NCBI GenBank assembly: GCA_008011715.2
Contig: CP136508.1
Coordinates: 6,200,001 to 6,264,000, forward strand
Source of the DNA: [Empedobacter] haloabium
GTDB lineage: Bacteria > Pseudomonadota > Gammaproteobacteria > Burkholderiales > Burkholderiaceae_D
Direction: 5' to 3'
DNA length: 64,000 nt
The translations under genes were made by a program, and so were the position numbers. A model generated the notes under the pieces. It made no database searches, was not told the origin of the DNA, and worked only from the letters and a program-made list of their open reading frames with translations. Within the stretch, counting starts at the first letter, position 1. The number at the start of each line of letters is the position of its first letter. Shown here piece by piece: positions 17,734-27,600 of the stretch.

Positions 17734-18939
17734 ATGACCTGCAAATCGCTTGCCGTTCGTCTTGTCTGCGCGTTGAGCATGCTGCTGGCATGCGCCGCCG
17801 CGCCGGCGACCGTGTGTCGCAATCCCTACATCGATGGCATGGAGACGGTCATCGACCGCACCAAGACGCTGCTGGGACCCGATACCACCGACATCCGCCG
17901 CATCAGGCTGTTCATCTCGTCCGACGAGGGCGTGCCGTTCGTGCAGTCGAATTTTCGTTCGGCCAATCCCGACAAGCCTGGCGAGTTCTCGGACTATCCC
18001 ACCAAGATACGCGACAAGGGAGTGGACAGCATCGAAAGCGCGCTGCTCAACATCATATTCTGGGGCACGCCGCCGGACAACGCCGATGCCATCGTCCGCG
18101 AAGCGCTCGATCATGCCGAGATCTTCGTCGACAGCAAGGCGTTCGACCAGAGCGGCCGCCTGCATCTCACGGTCGAACGTGACATCAAGGTCAGGCTGGC
18201 GGCCAAAGGCCAGCCGGTGACGACGGGGGAACTCAAGCTGCTGCACCTGAAGAAGCCGCCACCCGCGCTGACGGAGGTGATCAGCGGCTGCTGCGTGCGG
18301 GGACGACCGCCCGGCCACGGCACGCGCATCATGGCCAGCCTGAAGGAGCGGCCGTTCAAGACCGACGATTTCACCTTCTTTTCGATGGTCGTGGATTCGG
18401 GGACGACCGCCACCATCATGGCGCTGCCGGCGCTGCGCAGCGCGACGGACCGGATCGGTACCCTGCCCGAACGCTGGGCCGATCGCCTGGACACGGCGCT
18501 GACCAGATCGGCCGGCAAGAACCTGGTGGTGATGGGCCATATCGAAGGCAAGGACGTGGTGGTCACGAACGCCAGGCAGGAAGTTCTGTACTCGATTCCC
18601 ATCGCGCAGTTGCGCGCCAAGGCGCGCGAGCACAACGTCGACCTGCTGCTGCTCGGCTGCGACACGGCCGCGTTCATCGAGCGTGAAACAGCGGGCCTGG
18701 GCATCGCGGGCCTGTTCAATACCGCGGCGGCCGCACGCAAGCTGGAAGCGGCCCTGACAAACAGCAGCAGCGTCGCCGATGTCGTGACCAACATGGCCTC
18801 GACGGATTTCGTCTTCGTCGCCTATGAGGAAAAGGGTGGCTACGGCTATGCCGGCGCCAGCGTCTTCGCCAAGGTCGCCGGCGAAAGCCATACGGCGCGG
18901 ATTTTCCGGCTGCTCGCCTTGCGCAAGAAAGGACAATGA
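17734..18939 (+). CDS. Exported caspase-like (clan CD/CHAT-type) putative protease
   Basis: A 401-residue protein with an N-terminal export signal (1-26; LLAC near residue 20 could be a lipobox). The C-terminal half holds a candidate His-Cys dyad in the clan CD arrangement: a hydrophobic strand then GHIEG (His269), and 40 residues later a hydrophobic strand then GCDTA (Cys309, VDLLLLGCDTA). This resembles CHAT/DUF4347 proteins. The N-terminal half (30-250) is not recognised. A GGAGGA ribosome-binding site fixes the start. Function unknown; protease activity is inferred from two motifs only. Confidence 0.55.
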   Translation: MTCKSLAVRLVCALSMLLACAAAPATVCRNPYIDGMETVIDRTKTLLGPDTTDIRRIRLFISSDEGVPFVQSNFRSANPDKPGEFSDYPTKIRDKGVDSIESALLNIIFWGTPPDNADAIVREALDHAEIFVDSKAFDQSGRLHLTVERDIKVRLAAKGQPVTTGELKLLHLKKPPPALTEVISGCCVRGRPPGHGTRIMASLKERPFKTDDFTFFSMVVDSGTTATIMALPALRSATDRIGTLPERWADRLDTALTRSAGKNLVVMGHIEGKDVVVTNARQEVLYSIPIAQLRAKAREHNVDLLLLGCDTAAFIERETAGLGIAGLFNTAAAARKLEAALTNSSSVADVVTNMASTDFVFVAYEEKGGYGYAGASVFAKVAGESHTARIFRLLALRKKGQ

Positions 18940-18940
18940 C

Positions 18941-19621
18941 ATGGGCACACATCGCGGCGCGCCTCCCATCAACGAAGTGGCCAGCTTCCTGCTGCAGTAC
19001 GACCCGCAGGCCGCCGACCAGTTGCGGGCGCAAGGACCGCAGTTCAACGAACTGCTGCAATTCGGCGTGGCGGCCGGCGTCGACGACCGCCCGGCCGTAT
19101 CGGCCGAGATGATCGCGCGCTGCGAGATCCTGAAGGTCGCGCTGACCAGTGCGCACGAGCGCTCCACGCAGCGGTCGCGCTTTCTGCAAGCGAAGCTGGT
19201 ACTGGTCAGGCAGCGGCGCTTCCAGGCGCTGGTCGCCACGTCGGCGGGGTCGGCAATCGCATCGGTTTCCGCCATCGTCGGCGGCGACCTGGTGACCGTG
19301 ATCGCCAGCCTGCTGGCATTGGTCGCCAGTATCCTGAACGGCATGGTCGAGACGCTGGTGCTGGGCAGGAAAGGCGACGAGGCGGAGGTGGCCAACCTGG
19401 TCAAATCGCTCGAGAGCACCGGGCTGTTTGCCGAAGTGACGGTGCGCTATCTCGCGGCGGTCAAGGAAGGCAATTATCCGGAAGCGGAGACGGCGGCGCT
19501 GATCAAGGAGGCCAATCACCAATTTGCCCAACTGGTGGAAACACTGGCCACGGCCGCCGCCTATTTTCCCGCATCGGCCGAGCAGGCCCCGGTGGCGCAG
19601 CCCGCCGTCAGCCTCGGCTAG
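18941..19621 (+). CDS. Two-helix membrane protein partner of the caspase-like protein
   Basis: A 226-residue protein starting at the ATG at 18941 with AAAGGA upstream, one base after the previous stop. Two adjacent membrane helices lie at about 95-140 (LVATSAGSAIASVSAIVGG and LVTVIASLLALVASIL). Long helical segments flank both sides. The architecture, a central 2-TM pair between soluble helices, resembles SLATT-type effector proteins of bacterial conflict systems, but I see no sequence motif that proves it. Co-transcription with 17734-18939 is very likely. Confidence 0.6.
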   Translation: MGTHRGAPPINEVASFLLQYDPQAADQLRAQGPQFNELLQFGVAAGVDDRPAVSAEMIARCEILKVALTSAHERSTQRSRFLQAKLVLVRQRRFQALVATSAGSAIASVSAIVGGDLVTVIASLLALVASILNGMVETLVLGRKGDEAEVANLVKSLESTGLFAEVTVRYLAAVKEGNYPEAETAALIKEANHQFAQLVETLATAAAYFPASAEQAPVAQPAVSLG

Positions 19622-19656
19622 CGGAGCGGCGCCCGTCGGCCTCTTGCCCGCTGCGT

Positions 19657-20193
19657 TCAGCCATGCGCCCGGCGCCGCCGCCCGAGCGCCAGCATGCCCG
19701 CGAGACCCACGGCCAGCATCCCGAACGATGCCGGTTCCGGCACGGCCGTGATGGTGGCCGTCGTGGCCGGGGTCCAGTCCCACGTATAGTCGTAGCGGAA
19801 GCCGAAGCTACTCTGGTAGAACGATTTATGGCTCTCGCCCGTCACGATGGACTGCATGGTGAAGTCGAAGCCGTTGTTGTTGATGTAGCGCGCGGAAAAC
19901 GTCGGCAACGCGCCCGGCGTCCAGGTGAAGATGTCGACGCAATGAATGATGTTGCAGCTGCCGGAGTACGCGATGCGGTTCGAGTCGAGCGCAAGCAGTT
20001 CGTCCAGCGAATATGAGCCGTTGTGGTCGAGGTCGTCCACGGTAAAGGTGACGTGCAAGGTGCGGTCCGGCTCGAACACACCGTCATGCACGGCCTGGAA
20101 GCCGCGGTAGGTGATTTCGTAGCTTTGCGGTGCCGCATGGGCGGTGGCGGCAGCGGCGGCAAGCACGGCCGCGCTCATCAGTTTTTTCAGCAT
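19657..20193 (-). CDS. PEP-CTERM sorted secreted protein
   Basis: A 178-residue secreted protein. It has an N-terminal signal peptide (MLKKLMSAAVLAAAAATAHA) and a C-terminal PEP-CTERM sorting tail: VPEPASFGML, a membrane helix and RRRR. The middle is a compact beta-rich domain with two cysteines (CNIIHC). PEP-CTERM proteins are processed by exosortase in bacteria that make an exopolysaccharide matrix. No exosortase gene is in the window. It converges with the 2-TM gene upstream. Confidence 0.88.
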   Translation of the reverse strand: MLKKLMSAAVLAAAAATAHAAPQSYEITYRGFQAVHDGVFEPDRTLHVTFTVDDLDHNGSYSLDELLALDSNRIAYSGSCNIIHCVDIFTWTPGALPTFSARYINNNGFDFTMQSIVTGESHKSFYQSSFGFRYDYTWDWTPATTATITAVPEPASFGMLAVGLAGMLALGRRRRAHG

Positions 20194-20546
20194 AGCATCC
20201 TCAATTTACGTTAATAAACAAGAACTTCAGGCTATCGTGGAGACTGGCGAGCGCGAGATTAGCACGACCATTGGTTGCCTGAACGATACCGAATGTATGT
20301 TTTTTGTAACCGCATTGCCGAGCTTTATTGACTATTGCCGGGATAAATCGGCCTTGGCAGCATGTCGCGCTGACGCGCCCTGCGGTGACGGCAATGCCAC
20401 AGCTGTTGACCCGACAACAAGTGTCGCGCTGCCGCAACGGCGCCGCCCGTCAACGCCGCTGCAACAGGTCCAGGCTCCTGAGCCGACGCCAGCACGAAAC
20501 GCCGCCACGTCATATCATGACCGCCTGACCATCGCCAGGAGTGTTC
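20194..20546. other. Intergenic region between PEP-CTERM and GST genes
   Basis: About 350 bp without a convincing gene. The first 150 bp next to the PEP-CTERM start are AT-richer and should contain its promoter; the remainder is GC-rich. No repeat, terminator or RNA gene was recognised. Confidence 0.5.
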
Positions 20547-21197
20547 ATGTACCGTCTGCACTGCTTCGCCCAATCCGGCAACGCCTTCAAGGTGGCGTTC
20601 ATGCTGCGAGCCCTCGAGCTGCCGTTCGAGGCCGTCCACGTGGCCTTTCTCGACGGCGCCACGGCCGATCCGGCCTGGCGTGACGCGCACAACGAAATGG
20701 GCGAGGCGCCCGTCCTGGAGGATGGCGAACTGCGGCTGACGCAGTCCGGTGCCATCCTCACCTACCTGGCCAAAAAACATGGCCACTTCGGCGGCGTGAC
20801 GGAGGCCGAGCAGCTGGAAGTGCTGCGCTGGCTGCTGTTCGACAACCACAAATTCACCAGCTACTACGCGACCTACCGCTTCATGAAAGCGCTGGGCAAG
20901 CACCGGCCCGATCCCGTCATCCTGAAGTTCCTGCTGAGCCGCATCGAAGGCGCCTTCAATATCGTCGACAAGCACCTGGCCAGCAGCGCCTACATCGTCG
21001 GCGACAGCCCGACCATCGCGGACTTCTCGCTGAGCGGCTACCATTTCTTCCCGCAGGAAGAGAGCGGCATCGACGTGGCCGGGCGCTGGCCGCACATCGG
21101 CGCCTGGCTCGAACGCCTCAAGGCCCTGCCGGGCTGGGCCTCGCCCTACGATGTGATGCCGGGCGAACGCCTGCCGCCGCGCTGGCCGGACGCCTGA
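20547..21197 (+). CDS. Glutathione S-transferase family protein
   Basis: A 216-residue cytosolic GST. The thioredoxin-like N-terminal domain (1-80) includes LHCFAQSGNAFKVAFML and the glutathione-binding EAPVLEDGELRLTQSGAI. The all-helical C-terminal domain contains IADFSLSGY. The ATG is at 20547, with AGGAG five bases upstream. The substrate is not predictable. It is a stand-alone gene between the PEP-CTERM gene and the DUF2141/carotenoid oxygenase pair. Confidence 0.9.
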   Translation: MYRLHCFAQSGNAFKVAFMLRALELPFEAVHVAFLDGATADPAWRDAHNEMGEAPVLEDGELRLTQSGAILTYLAKKHGHFGGVTEAEQLEVLRWLLFDNHKFTSYYATYRFMKALGKHRPDPVILKFLLSRIEGAFNIVDKHLASSAYIVGDSPTIADFSLSGYHFFPQEESGIDVAGRWPHIGAWLERLKALPGWASPYDVMPGERLPPRWPDA

Positions 21198-21342
21198 CCA
21201 GCGCTTCCTCGGCGCCTGCTCTGCGCCGCGCAGCGGCGTTTCGCTCCACCCGGCAGCGGTTTCGTCGCATGTCTCCCCCGGTTGGCACCGCCCGCCCGAT
21301 GATGCGTCATCGCGATGGGCGATGCACGAGAGGAGAGCAGCG

Positions 21343-21759
21343 ATGAATCTGTTTGTGAATCTGCTGGCGGGCGCACTGCTGGCGGGCGCCGGGATGGCCC
21401 AGGCGGCCGACATGACCGTCGGCATTGAAGGATTGAAGAACGCCAACGGGCAAGTGCTGGTGGCCGTGTTCGACCGCGCCGCCGATTTTCTCAAGCAGCC
21501 GGTGCGCGTGGCAGCGGTTACTGCCCAGCAGGGCAAAGTGCGGGTTTCCATTGCCGGGCTGCCGGCGGGCGACTATGCCCTCAGCGTGTTCCAGGACGAA
21601 AACGGCAACGGCAAGCTCGACAAGAACGTGATCGGCATGCCCGTCGAGCCCTACGGTTTCAGCAACGACGCCGCCGGCAGTTTCGGCCCGCCCAGCTTCC
21701 TGGACGCGGTGGTGCACCTGGCCGACACCGGTGGCTCGGCCACCATCACGCTGCGCTGA
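21343..21759 (+). CDS. DUF2141 family secreted protein
   Basis: A 138-residue exported protein with a signal peptide (about 1-22, ending AQAA) and a DUF2141 transthyretin-like beta domain containing FQDENGNGKLDKN and GFSNDA, both typical of the family. The start has GAGGAGAG upstream. It lies 12 bp before the carotenoid oxygenase gene and in the same direction, so the two are likely co-transcribed, a pairing compatible with a role in carotenoid or light-related metabolism. Molecular function is unknown. Confidence 0.85.
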   Translation: MNLFVNLLAGALLAGAGMAQAADMTVGIEGLKNANGQVLVAVFDRAADFLKQPVRVAAVTAQQGKVRVSIAGLPAGDYALSVFQDENGNGKLDKNVIGMPVEPYGFSNDAAGSFGPPSFLDAVVHLADTGGSATITLR

Positions 21760-21771
21760 CGGAGGCCGAGC

Positions 21772-23241
21772 ATGGACAGGCGGAACTTCCTGCAAGGCGT
21801 CGCCGCGGGCGCCACGCTGACGGCGTTGCCCATTCTGGCACGCGCGGACGAGACCAAAGATGCCTACCGGGCGCACCTGCCGGGCACGCCGCGGCTGGCG
21901 CCGCTGGCCGGTTGTGCGAGCGAGCGGCTGGGCGGCGTGGCGGCGCTCGAAGGGCGCTGGCCCGCCGAGCTGCGCGGCACCTTTTATCGCAACGGCCCGG
22001 CCCGCTTCGAGCTGGGCGGCGAGCGCTATCGCCACTGGTTCGATGGCGACGGCATGGCGCACGCCTGGCACATCGATGGCGGGACCGTGCGCCACGAAGC
22101 GCGCTTCGTGCGTACGCAAAAATATGAGCAGGAAACGGCCGCCGGCCGGTTTCTCTACCCGGCCTTCGATACCCGCATCGCCCGCCGTCCCGTGGGCAAC
22201 AACGACAGCGTCAACCCGGCCAACACGAACCTGGTGCCGCACGGCGGCAAGCTGTACGCGCTGTGGGAAGGGGGCTCGGCAACGGAACTGGACCCGGACG
22301 GCCTGGCCACGCGCGGCATCAAGCGCTGGCGCGACGACCTGGCTGCCATGCCGTTTTCCGCCCACCCGAAGATCACGCCGGACGGCACGCTGTGGAACTT
22401 CGGCATCGTGCACGGCGCGAACAAGCTGCTGCTGTGGCGCATCGACGCCGATGGCAGCCTGGGCAAATTCGGCATGCTCGACGTGCCCCAGCTGCCGATC
22501 GTGCACGACTTCGTCGTCACGGCCCGCTATATGGTGTTCCTGGTGCCGCCGTGGGATGTGCGCATGACGCGCGACAGCACGATCCTGGGCGCGCACACGT
22601 GGAATGGTGCGCGGCCGTTGCGCGTGGTCGTGGTCGACCGGACCGATTTCACGCTGCGCCGCATCGTCGAGATGCCGGCTGGCATGACGCTACACCTGGG
22701 CAATGGCTGGGACGAGGGCGACGTCATCCGCCTGGACGCCTGCCTGGCGGCCGACGACAGCGCCTTGCGCGCCCTGGGCAACGTGATGCGGGGCGAGCAA
22801 ACCCAGGCGGCGGTAATGCGCTCGGTGCTGGTCACGATCGACCTGGCCCGGGGCGTAGCACGCAGCGAATCGCTGCTCGACGGGACGGAGTTTCCCCGCG
22901 TCGCCCCCGCCGACGTGGGCCAGCGCTACCGCGAGCTGTTCGTGACGACGCGTCCCGACACGGCGCAATTCGGCATGACCGGCATCGCCCGCATCGAGGT
23001 CGAGAGCGGCAAGGTCGACCGCTTCGACTATGGCGCGGACTGGATCGTGGAAGAGCACGTGCCCGTGCCCAAGGCGTCGGGCCGGGGCGTGTGGCTGGTC
23101 GGCGCCGCCTACGACGTGCGCCAGCGCCAGACCGTGCTGGCCGTGTTCGACGGCGCCCGGCTGGCGCACGGTCCGGTGGCGCGCGCCCGGCTGGCGTATG
23201 CGGCACCGCTGTGCTTTCATGGGAATTTTCTTCGTACCTGA
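21772..23241 (+). CDS. Carotenoid oxygenase family protein (RPE65/CCD fold)
   Basis: A 489-residue non-heme iron dioxygenase of the retinal pigment epithelial membrane protein family, which cleaves carotenoid or stilbene double bonds. The N-terminus DRRNFLQGVAAGATLTALP has a twin-arginine export motif. The four iron-binding histidines expected on the seven-bladed propeller can be placed at His198 (FSAHPK), His245 (IVHDF), His308 (LHLGNGW) and His483 (FHGNF). The family motif GTFYRNGPARFE is at about 65-76. Tat export suggests a periplasmic enzyme, which is less usual for the family. Confidence 0.9.
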   Translation: MDRRNFLQGVAAGATLTALPILARADETKDAYRAHLPGTPRLAPLAGCASERLGGVAALEGRWPAELRGTFYRNGPARFELGGERYRHWFDGDGMAHAWHIDGGTVRHEARFVRTQKYEQETAAGRFLYPAFDTRIARRPVGNNDSVNPANTNLVPHGGKLYALWEGGSATELDPDGLATRGIKRWRDDLAAMPFSAHPKITPDGTLWNFGIVHGANKLLLWRIDADGSLGKFGMLDVPQLPIVHDFVVTARYMVFLVPPWDVRMTRDSTILGAHTWNGARPLRVVVVDRTDFTLRRIVEMPAGMTLHLGNGWDEGDVIRLDACLAADDSALRALGNVMRGEQTQAAVMRSVLVTIDLARGVARSESLLDGTEFPRVAPADVGQRYRELFVTTRPDTAQFGMTGIARIEVESGKVDRFDYGADWIVEEHVPVPKASGRGVWLVGAAYDVRQRQTVLAVFDGARLAHGPVARARLAYAAPLCFHGNFLRT

Positions 23242-23367
23242 CGCGGCGCCAGCGTTCTTACAGCGGCGAGGCGTGTGCGCTGACATCCTGGCCGGCGCCG
23301 CGCGCCTACCATGATGGCGAGCGTGAGTGCAGGGAGCGCACACGCGTGTCCAGCCAAGGAGACCATC

Positions 23368-23664
23368 ATGACGCAGCAATCGAACAACGGACGAACGATC
23401 CTGACAGGCGGCCTGCGCAACGATCCGCAAACCCAGGCCGACCCGCAGGCCCCCAATCGCGATCGCTACGGCGACCAGGAGACCGGCGCCACCTCGGGCG
23501 AGGTGGGCGACGGCCGCAGCGAACAGCAAGTCGCGCGCAGCGGCAGCCAGGCCACGCAGCACAGCAAGGGAGGCAGCCTGCAGCAGGACAGCGAGCGGGC
23601 GGTGCGCGGCGATAACCCGCGCAGCGATGCGCGCGACGGCGTCAAGCGCGCCGGCCGCGGCTGA
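23368..23664 (+). CDS. Small hydrophilic, probably disordered protein
   Basis: A 98-residue protein with no hydrophobic segment, very rich in Gln, Asp, Gly, Arg and Ser, starting MTQQSNNGRTILTGGLRND. The ATG has AAGGAGA upstream. Such composition is typical of stress-related or intrinsically disordered proteins. I recognise no family. It is convergent with the TonB-like gene. Confidence 0.65.
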   Translation: MTQQSNNGRTILTGGLRNDPQTQADPQAPNRDRYGDQETGATSGEVGDGRSEQQVARSGSQATQHSKGGSLQQDSERAVRGDNPRSDARDGVKRAGRG

Positions 23665-23674
23665 CGCGAGAAAT

Positions 23675-23696
23675 CAGCCGTGCCCCGTCACGGCTG
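23675..23696. terminator. Possible bidirectional hairpin between convergent genes
   Basis: CAGCCGTG pairs with CACGGCTG around a 6-nt loop. It lies 10 bp beyond the plus-strand stop and overlaps the last codons of the minus-strand TonB-like gene. There is only a short T-rich tract, so termination is uncertain. Confidence 0.4.
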
Positions 23697-24083
23697 CGCC
23701 GGCTCCGTACTGTCCTCCGGCGACCAGATGTACTTGATCATCTGCCAGGCCGCGGTCGGCACGCCATCGACCTTTCCGGGCTTGAACGTGCATCGCGCAA
23801 AGCCGGCGCGCGTGGCCTCGTCCAGGTCGGCATGACCGCTGGATTGGACGATCCTCGTCTTCTGCACGGTGCCATCCGCGCCGATCAGGATCGCCAGCAT
23901 GACCGCGCCGGACCGGTGCTCGGCTTGTGCCGCGGCAGGCTTGACCGGCATCGCACAGGTGCGGGGATCGAACCTGTCGTTGGCCGATGGCACCTCCGTT
24001 GCGAACGCACGCAGCGCCATTGTGGCCAGTGCCAACACCAGTGCCGTCCGCAGCTTGCCACGTGGGCTTCTTGTCCAGTGCAT
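23688..24083 (-). CDS. TonB C-terminal-domain protein
   Basis: A 131-residue protein from the ATG at 24083, chosen because AAAGGAAAG precedes it; an upstream ATG at 24104 has no clear site. It has a signal peptide or anchor (RGKLRTALVLALATMALRAFA), then a TonB_C-like domain (AILIGADGTVQKTRIVQSSG and ATRAGFARCTFKPGKVDG). Two cysteines (CAMPVK, RCTFKP) may form a disulfide. It lacks the Pro-rich spacer of true TonB, so it is a periplasmic TonB_C-domain protein rather than a complete energy transducer. Confidence 0.75.
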   Translation of the reverse strand: MHWTRSPRGKLRTALVLALATMALRAFATEVPSANDRFDPRTCAMPVKPAAAQAEHRSGAVMLAILIGADGTVQKTRIVQSSGHADLDEATRAGFARCTFKPGKVDGVPTAAWQMIKYIWSPEDSTEPAQP

Positions 24084-24170
24084 ACTTTCCTTTCCGATCG
24101 ACATAATGGCCGTCGTCCATGTGCGCCGGCTGCCATGATCATCGCAGAAGATCGCTCCTGCCGTAAGCTC

Positions 24171-24201
24171 TGCCGGCGGGCAGGGATGCCCGCCGCCGGC
24201 A
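24171..24201 (-). terminator. GC-rich hairpin after the metal-efflux operon
   Basis: TGCCGGCGGGCA (24171-24182) pairs with TGCCCGCCGCCGGCA allowing a one- or two-base bulge, directly after the stop of the last operon gene. There is no clear T-tract, so it may act as a 3' stabiliser or a Rho-dependent end. Confidence 0.4.
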
Positions 24202-24204
24202 TCT

Positions 24205-24579
24205 TCACTTGATCGCGAACCGCACGCTGACCGGCTGCTGCTTCGGCAGCGCGACGCGGGCCACGACCTTGTTGCCCGCTTCGAGCTTGACGTCGTCCTT
24301 GGCCACCAGCGTGTTGGCGGCGCCCGGGATCAGTGCGATCTCCGACTTGCGCGTGCCCTTCAGCACTGTCAGCGTGCCGCTGGCGCCGGCCGTCGGCACG
24401 TCGTGGTCATGGTCGGCCACGTAGATCGTCGTCTTGCCGTCCTTGTTGACCAGCTCGAACGACAGCTCGCCCGCGCTGCGGACGATACCGCCATGCTTGG
24501 CGGCCGTCTCGTGCGCGCCTGCGGGTGCGCCGGCGGCGATTGCCAGGCCCAGGGCCATCATTGCTGCGAAGTTCTTCAT
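24205..24579 (-). CDS. Periplasmic accessory protein of the metal-efflux operon
   Basis: A 124-residue exported protein with a signal peptide (MKNFAAMMALGLAIAAGAPAGA) followed by a His-containing N-terminus (HETAAKHGG) and a small beta domain with ADHDHD. The start at 24579 has GGAGCAAGCA upstream. It is the last gene on the minus strand after the RND pump (61-bp gap). The histidine clusters suggest metal binding in the periplasm. No named family recognised. Confidence 0.75.
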   Translation of the reverse strand: MKNFAAMMALGLAIAAGAPAGAHETAAKHGGIVRSAGELSFELVNKDGKTTIYVADHDHDVPTAGASGTLTVLKGTRKSEIALIPGAANTLVAKDDVKLEAGNKVVARVALPKQQPVSVRFAIK

Positions 24580-24640
24580 TGCTTGCTCCATCCAGTCGAA
24601 GTGATGCGGCGGCTTTTGGGCGCCGCCGCCCGGCCCATGA

Positions 24641-27600
24641 TCAATAACTTTCCGCGTCGCTGCGCGCCAGCACGGCCTGTAGCGGCTTGCGCCCCACCAG
24701 CCAGACAATCAGCGGCGTCAGCAGCGAATCCAGCAAGGTCGAGCTGACCAGGCCGCCGAAAATGACGACCGCCACCGGGTGCAGCAGTTCCTTGCCTGGC
24801 GCATCAGCCGCCAGCAGCAGCGGCAGCAGCGCGAACGCGGCCACCAGCGCCGTCATCAGCACGGGCGTCAGCCGCTCCAGCGAGCCGCGCACGATCATCG
24901 GCCAGCCGAACGACTCGCCCTCGAACTTGCACAGGTTGATGTAGTGGCTGATCTTCAGGATGCCGTTGCGCGTGGCGATACCGGCCAGCGTGATGAAACC
25001 GACCATCGAGGCGACCGACAGCGACACGCCGGCCAGCCACATCGCGACCACGCTGCCAACCAGCGCGAACGGGATGTTGGCCATGATGACGACGGCCAGC
25101 ACGGCCGAGCGGTAGCGCGTGTACAGCACCAGGAAGACCAACACCAGGGATGCGAGCGACAGCCCGGCGATCAGCCGCTGCGCCTGCTCCTGCGCCTGGA
25201 ACTGGCCTTCGATGCTGACGAAGTAGCCGCCCGGCAGCCGCGTGGCCGCCACCGCGCCGCGCACGTCGCCGATGATGCGCGACATGCTCGAGCCGTCGGT
25301 ATTGGCGTACACGACGATGCGGCGCCGGCCGTTCTCGCGGCCGATCTGGTTCGGACCGTCGCCTTCCTCGACGGTGGCCAGCGACGCCAGCGGCAGCCGG
25401 CCCGCCGGCGTGTCCAGCATCAGCCGTTCCAGATCCTGCGGCGTGCGCCGCGCATCCGCCAGGCGCACCACCAGGTCATAGCGGCGCGCGCCGTCGATCA
25501 CCTGCGTCACCTTGGTCCCCTCGGACATGGCTTCGAGCGCTGCCAGCACCTGGCCGGCCGACAAGCCGGCCTGCGCGGCCTTGCGGTAATCCACGCGCAC
25601 CTTGACCTGCGGGATCAGCACCTGCCGTTCGACGGACAGGTCGACCAGTCCCGGCACCGTTGCCAGACGCGTGCGCAACGTGTCGGCCAGGCCGCGCAGG
25701 GTGTCGAGATCGTCGCCATAGATTTTCAGGGCGACCTGCGCCCGCACCCCCGACAGCAGGTGATCGAGCCGGTGCGAAATCGGCTGGCCGATGGCGATCG
25801 AGGCCGGAATGACGGACAACTGCGCGCGGATCGCCGCCATGACTTCCTCGCGCGTGCGCTCGGACGGTTTCAAGTCGACGTCGATCTCGGACGAGTGCAC
25901 GCCCTCGGCATGCTCGTCCAGCTCGGCGCGCCCCGTGCGGCGGCCTACCTTGACCACTTCCGGTACCTGCTTGACCAGGGTTTCGGCCAGGGCGCCCATC
26001 CGGTTCGCTTCGGCCAGCGCGGTGCCCGGCGCGAACGTCATGCCCATCACCAGCGAGCCTTCGTTGAACGGCGGCAGGAACGCGCGTGGGAAGAACGGCA
26101 CCGAGGCGGCCGCGGCCACCACCGCCACCACGGCGATGGCCAGCGCGGCGCGGGCCCGCGGCAGCGACCAGTGCAACAGGCGCTCGTCATGCCGCTTGAG
26201 CCAGCGCACCAGCGGACTGTCACCATGCCGCAAGCGCTTCATGCGTGGCAGCAGGTACAGCGACAGCACGGGCGTGACCGTCATCGACACCAGCATCGAC
26301 GCCAGGATCGACGTGATGTAGGCAATGCCCAGCGGCGCGAACAGCCGGCCCTCGATGCCGGGCAGCGCGAACAGCGGCACGAACACCAGCACCACGATCA
26401 CCGTCGCGTAGACGATGCCGGAACGCACCTCGACCGACGCTTGCCAGATCGTCTCCAGCACGGACGTGCCCTCGGGCCGTTGCCGCAGCCGCCTGAGGAT
26501 GTTTTCGACATCGACGACGGCATCGTCGACCAGCTCGCCGATCGCGATCGCCAGCCCGCCCAGGGTCATCACGTTGATCGACTGCCCCAGCAGGTGAAAC
26601 GCCAGCGCCGTGACGGCCAGCGACAGGGGGATCGCCACCAGCGAAATGACCGTGCTGCGCGCACTCAGCAGGAACGCGAACAGCACGACGGCGACGAGGA
26701 TGGCGCCATCGCGCAATGCCTCGACCACGTTGCCGATCGACGATTCGATGAAGTCGGCCTGCCGGAACAACACGACGGGGGCCGCCAGGCCGGCGGGCAG
26801 GCCCTGGCGCAGCTCGGACAATGCCGTCTCGATCTGGCGCGTCAGCTGCATGGTGTCGCCGCTGGGCTGCTTCTGCACGCTGACGATGACGGCCGGGCGC
26901 CCGTTCATGCCCGCGTCGCCGCGCTTGAAGGCGGCCGCGTAGCGCACCTGCGCCACCTGTTCCAGCAGCACGGGAACGCTGTTGCGGAACGCCACCGGCA
27001 GGCCGCGCGCATCCTCCAGCCGGGTGGTGCGGCCCAGGTTGCGGATCAGGTACTCGCGGCTGTTCAGGTCGATGAAGCCGCCGCTGCTGTTGGCGGCAAA
27101 GCCCCGCAGCGCGGTCGTCAGCTGGTCCAGCGTGATGCCGACTTGCGCCATGCGCACCGGGTCCGGTTCGACGCGCAACTGCCGCACCTCGCCGCCGATC
27201 GGGATCGCCTGCGACACGCCGGGAATCGACAACAGGCGCGGGCGCAGCACGAAGTCGGCATACTCGCGCGCCTTCATCGGGTCCGTTTTCGCCAGGTCGA
27301 TCGGCAGCGCGATCAACATCAGCTCCCCCATGATCGACGAGACCGGCCCCATGACCGGATTGACGCCGGTCGGCAACTGCTCGCGCGCCAGCGCCAGCCG
27401 CTCGGCCACCAGCTGGCGGTTGCGGTACACGTCGGTGCCCCAGTCGAATTCCGCATAGACGATCGACAGGCCGACGCCGGACACCGACCGTACCCGCGTC
27501 ACCCCGGGCATGCCGTTCAGGCCCGTCTCCAGCGGGAACGACACGAGTTGCTCGACTTCTTCGGGCGCCATGCCGCCTGCCTCCGTCAGCACCGTGACGA

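Noticed and set aside
23368..23664. Antitoxin of a toxin-antitoxin pair
   Set aside because: Small and hydrophilic, but there is no adjacent small toxin-like gene and no DNA-binding motif.
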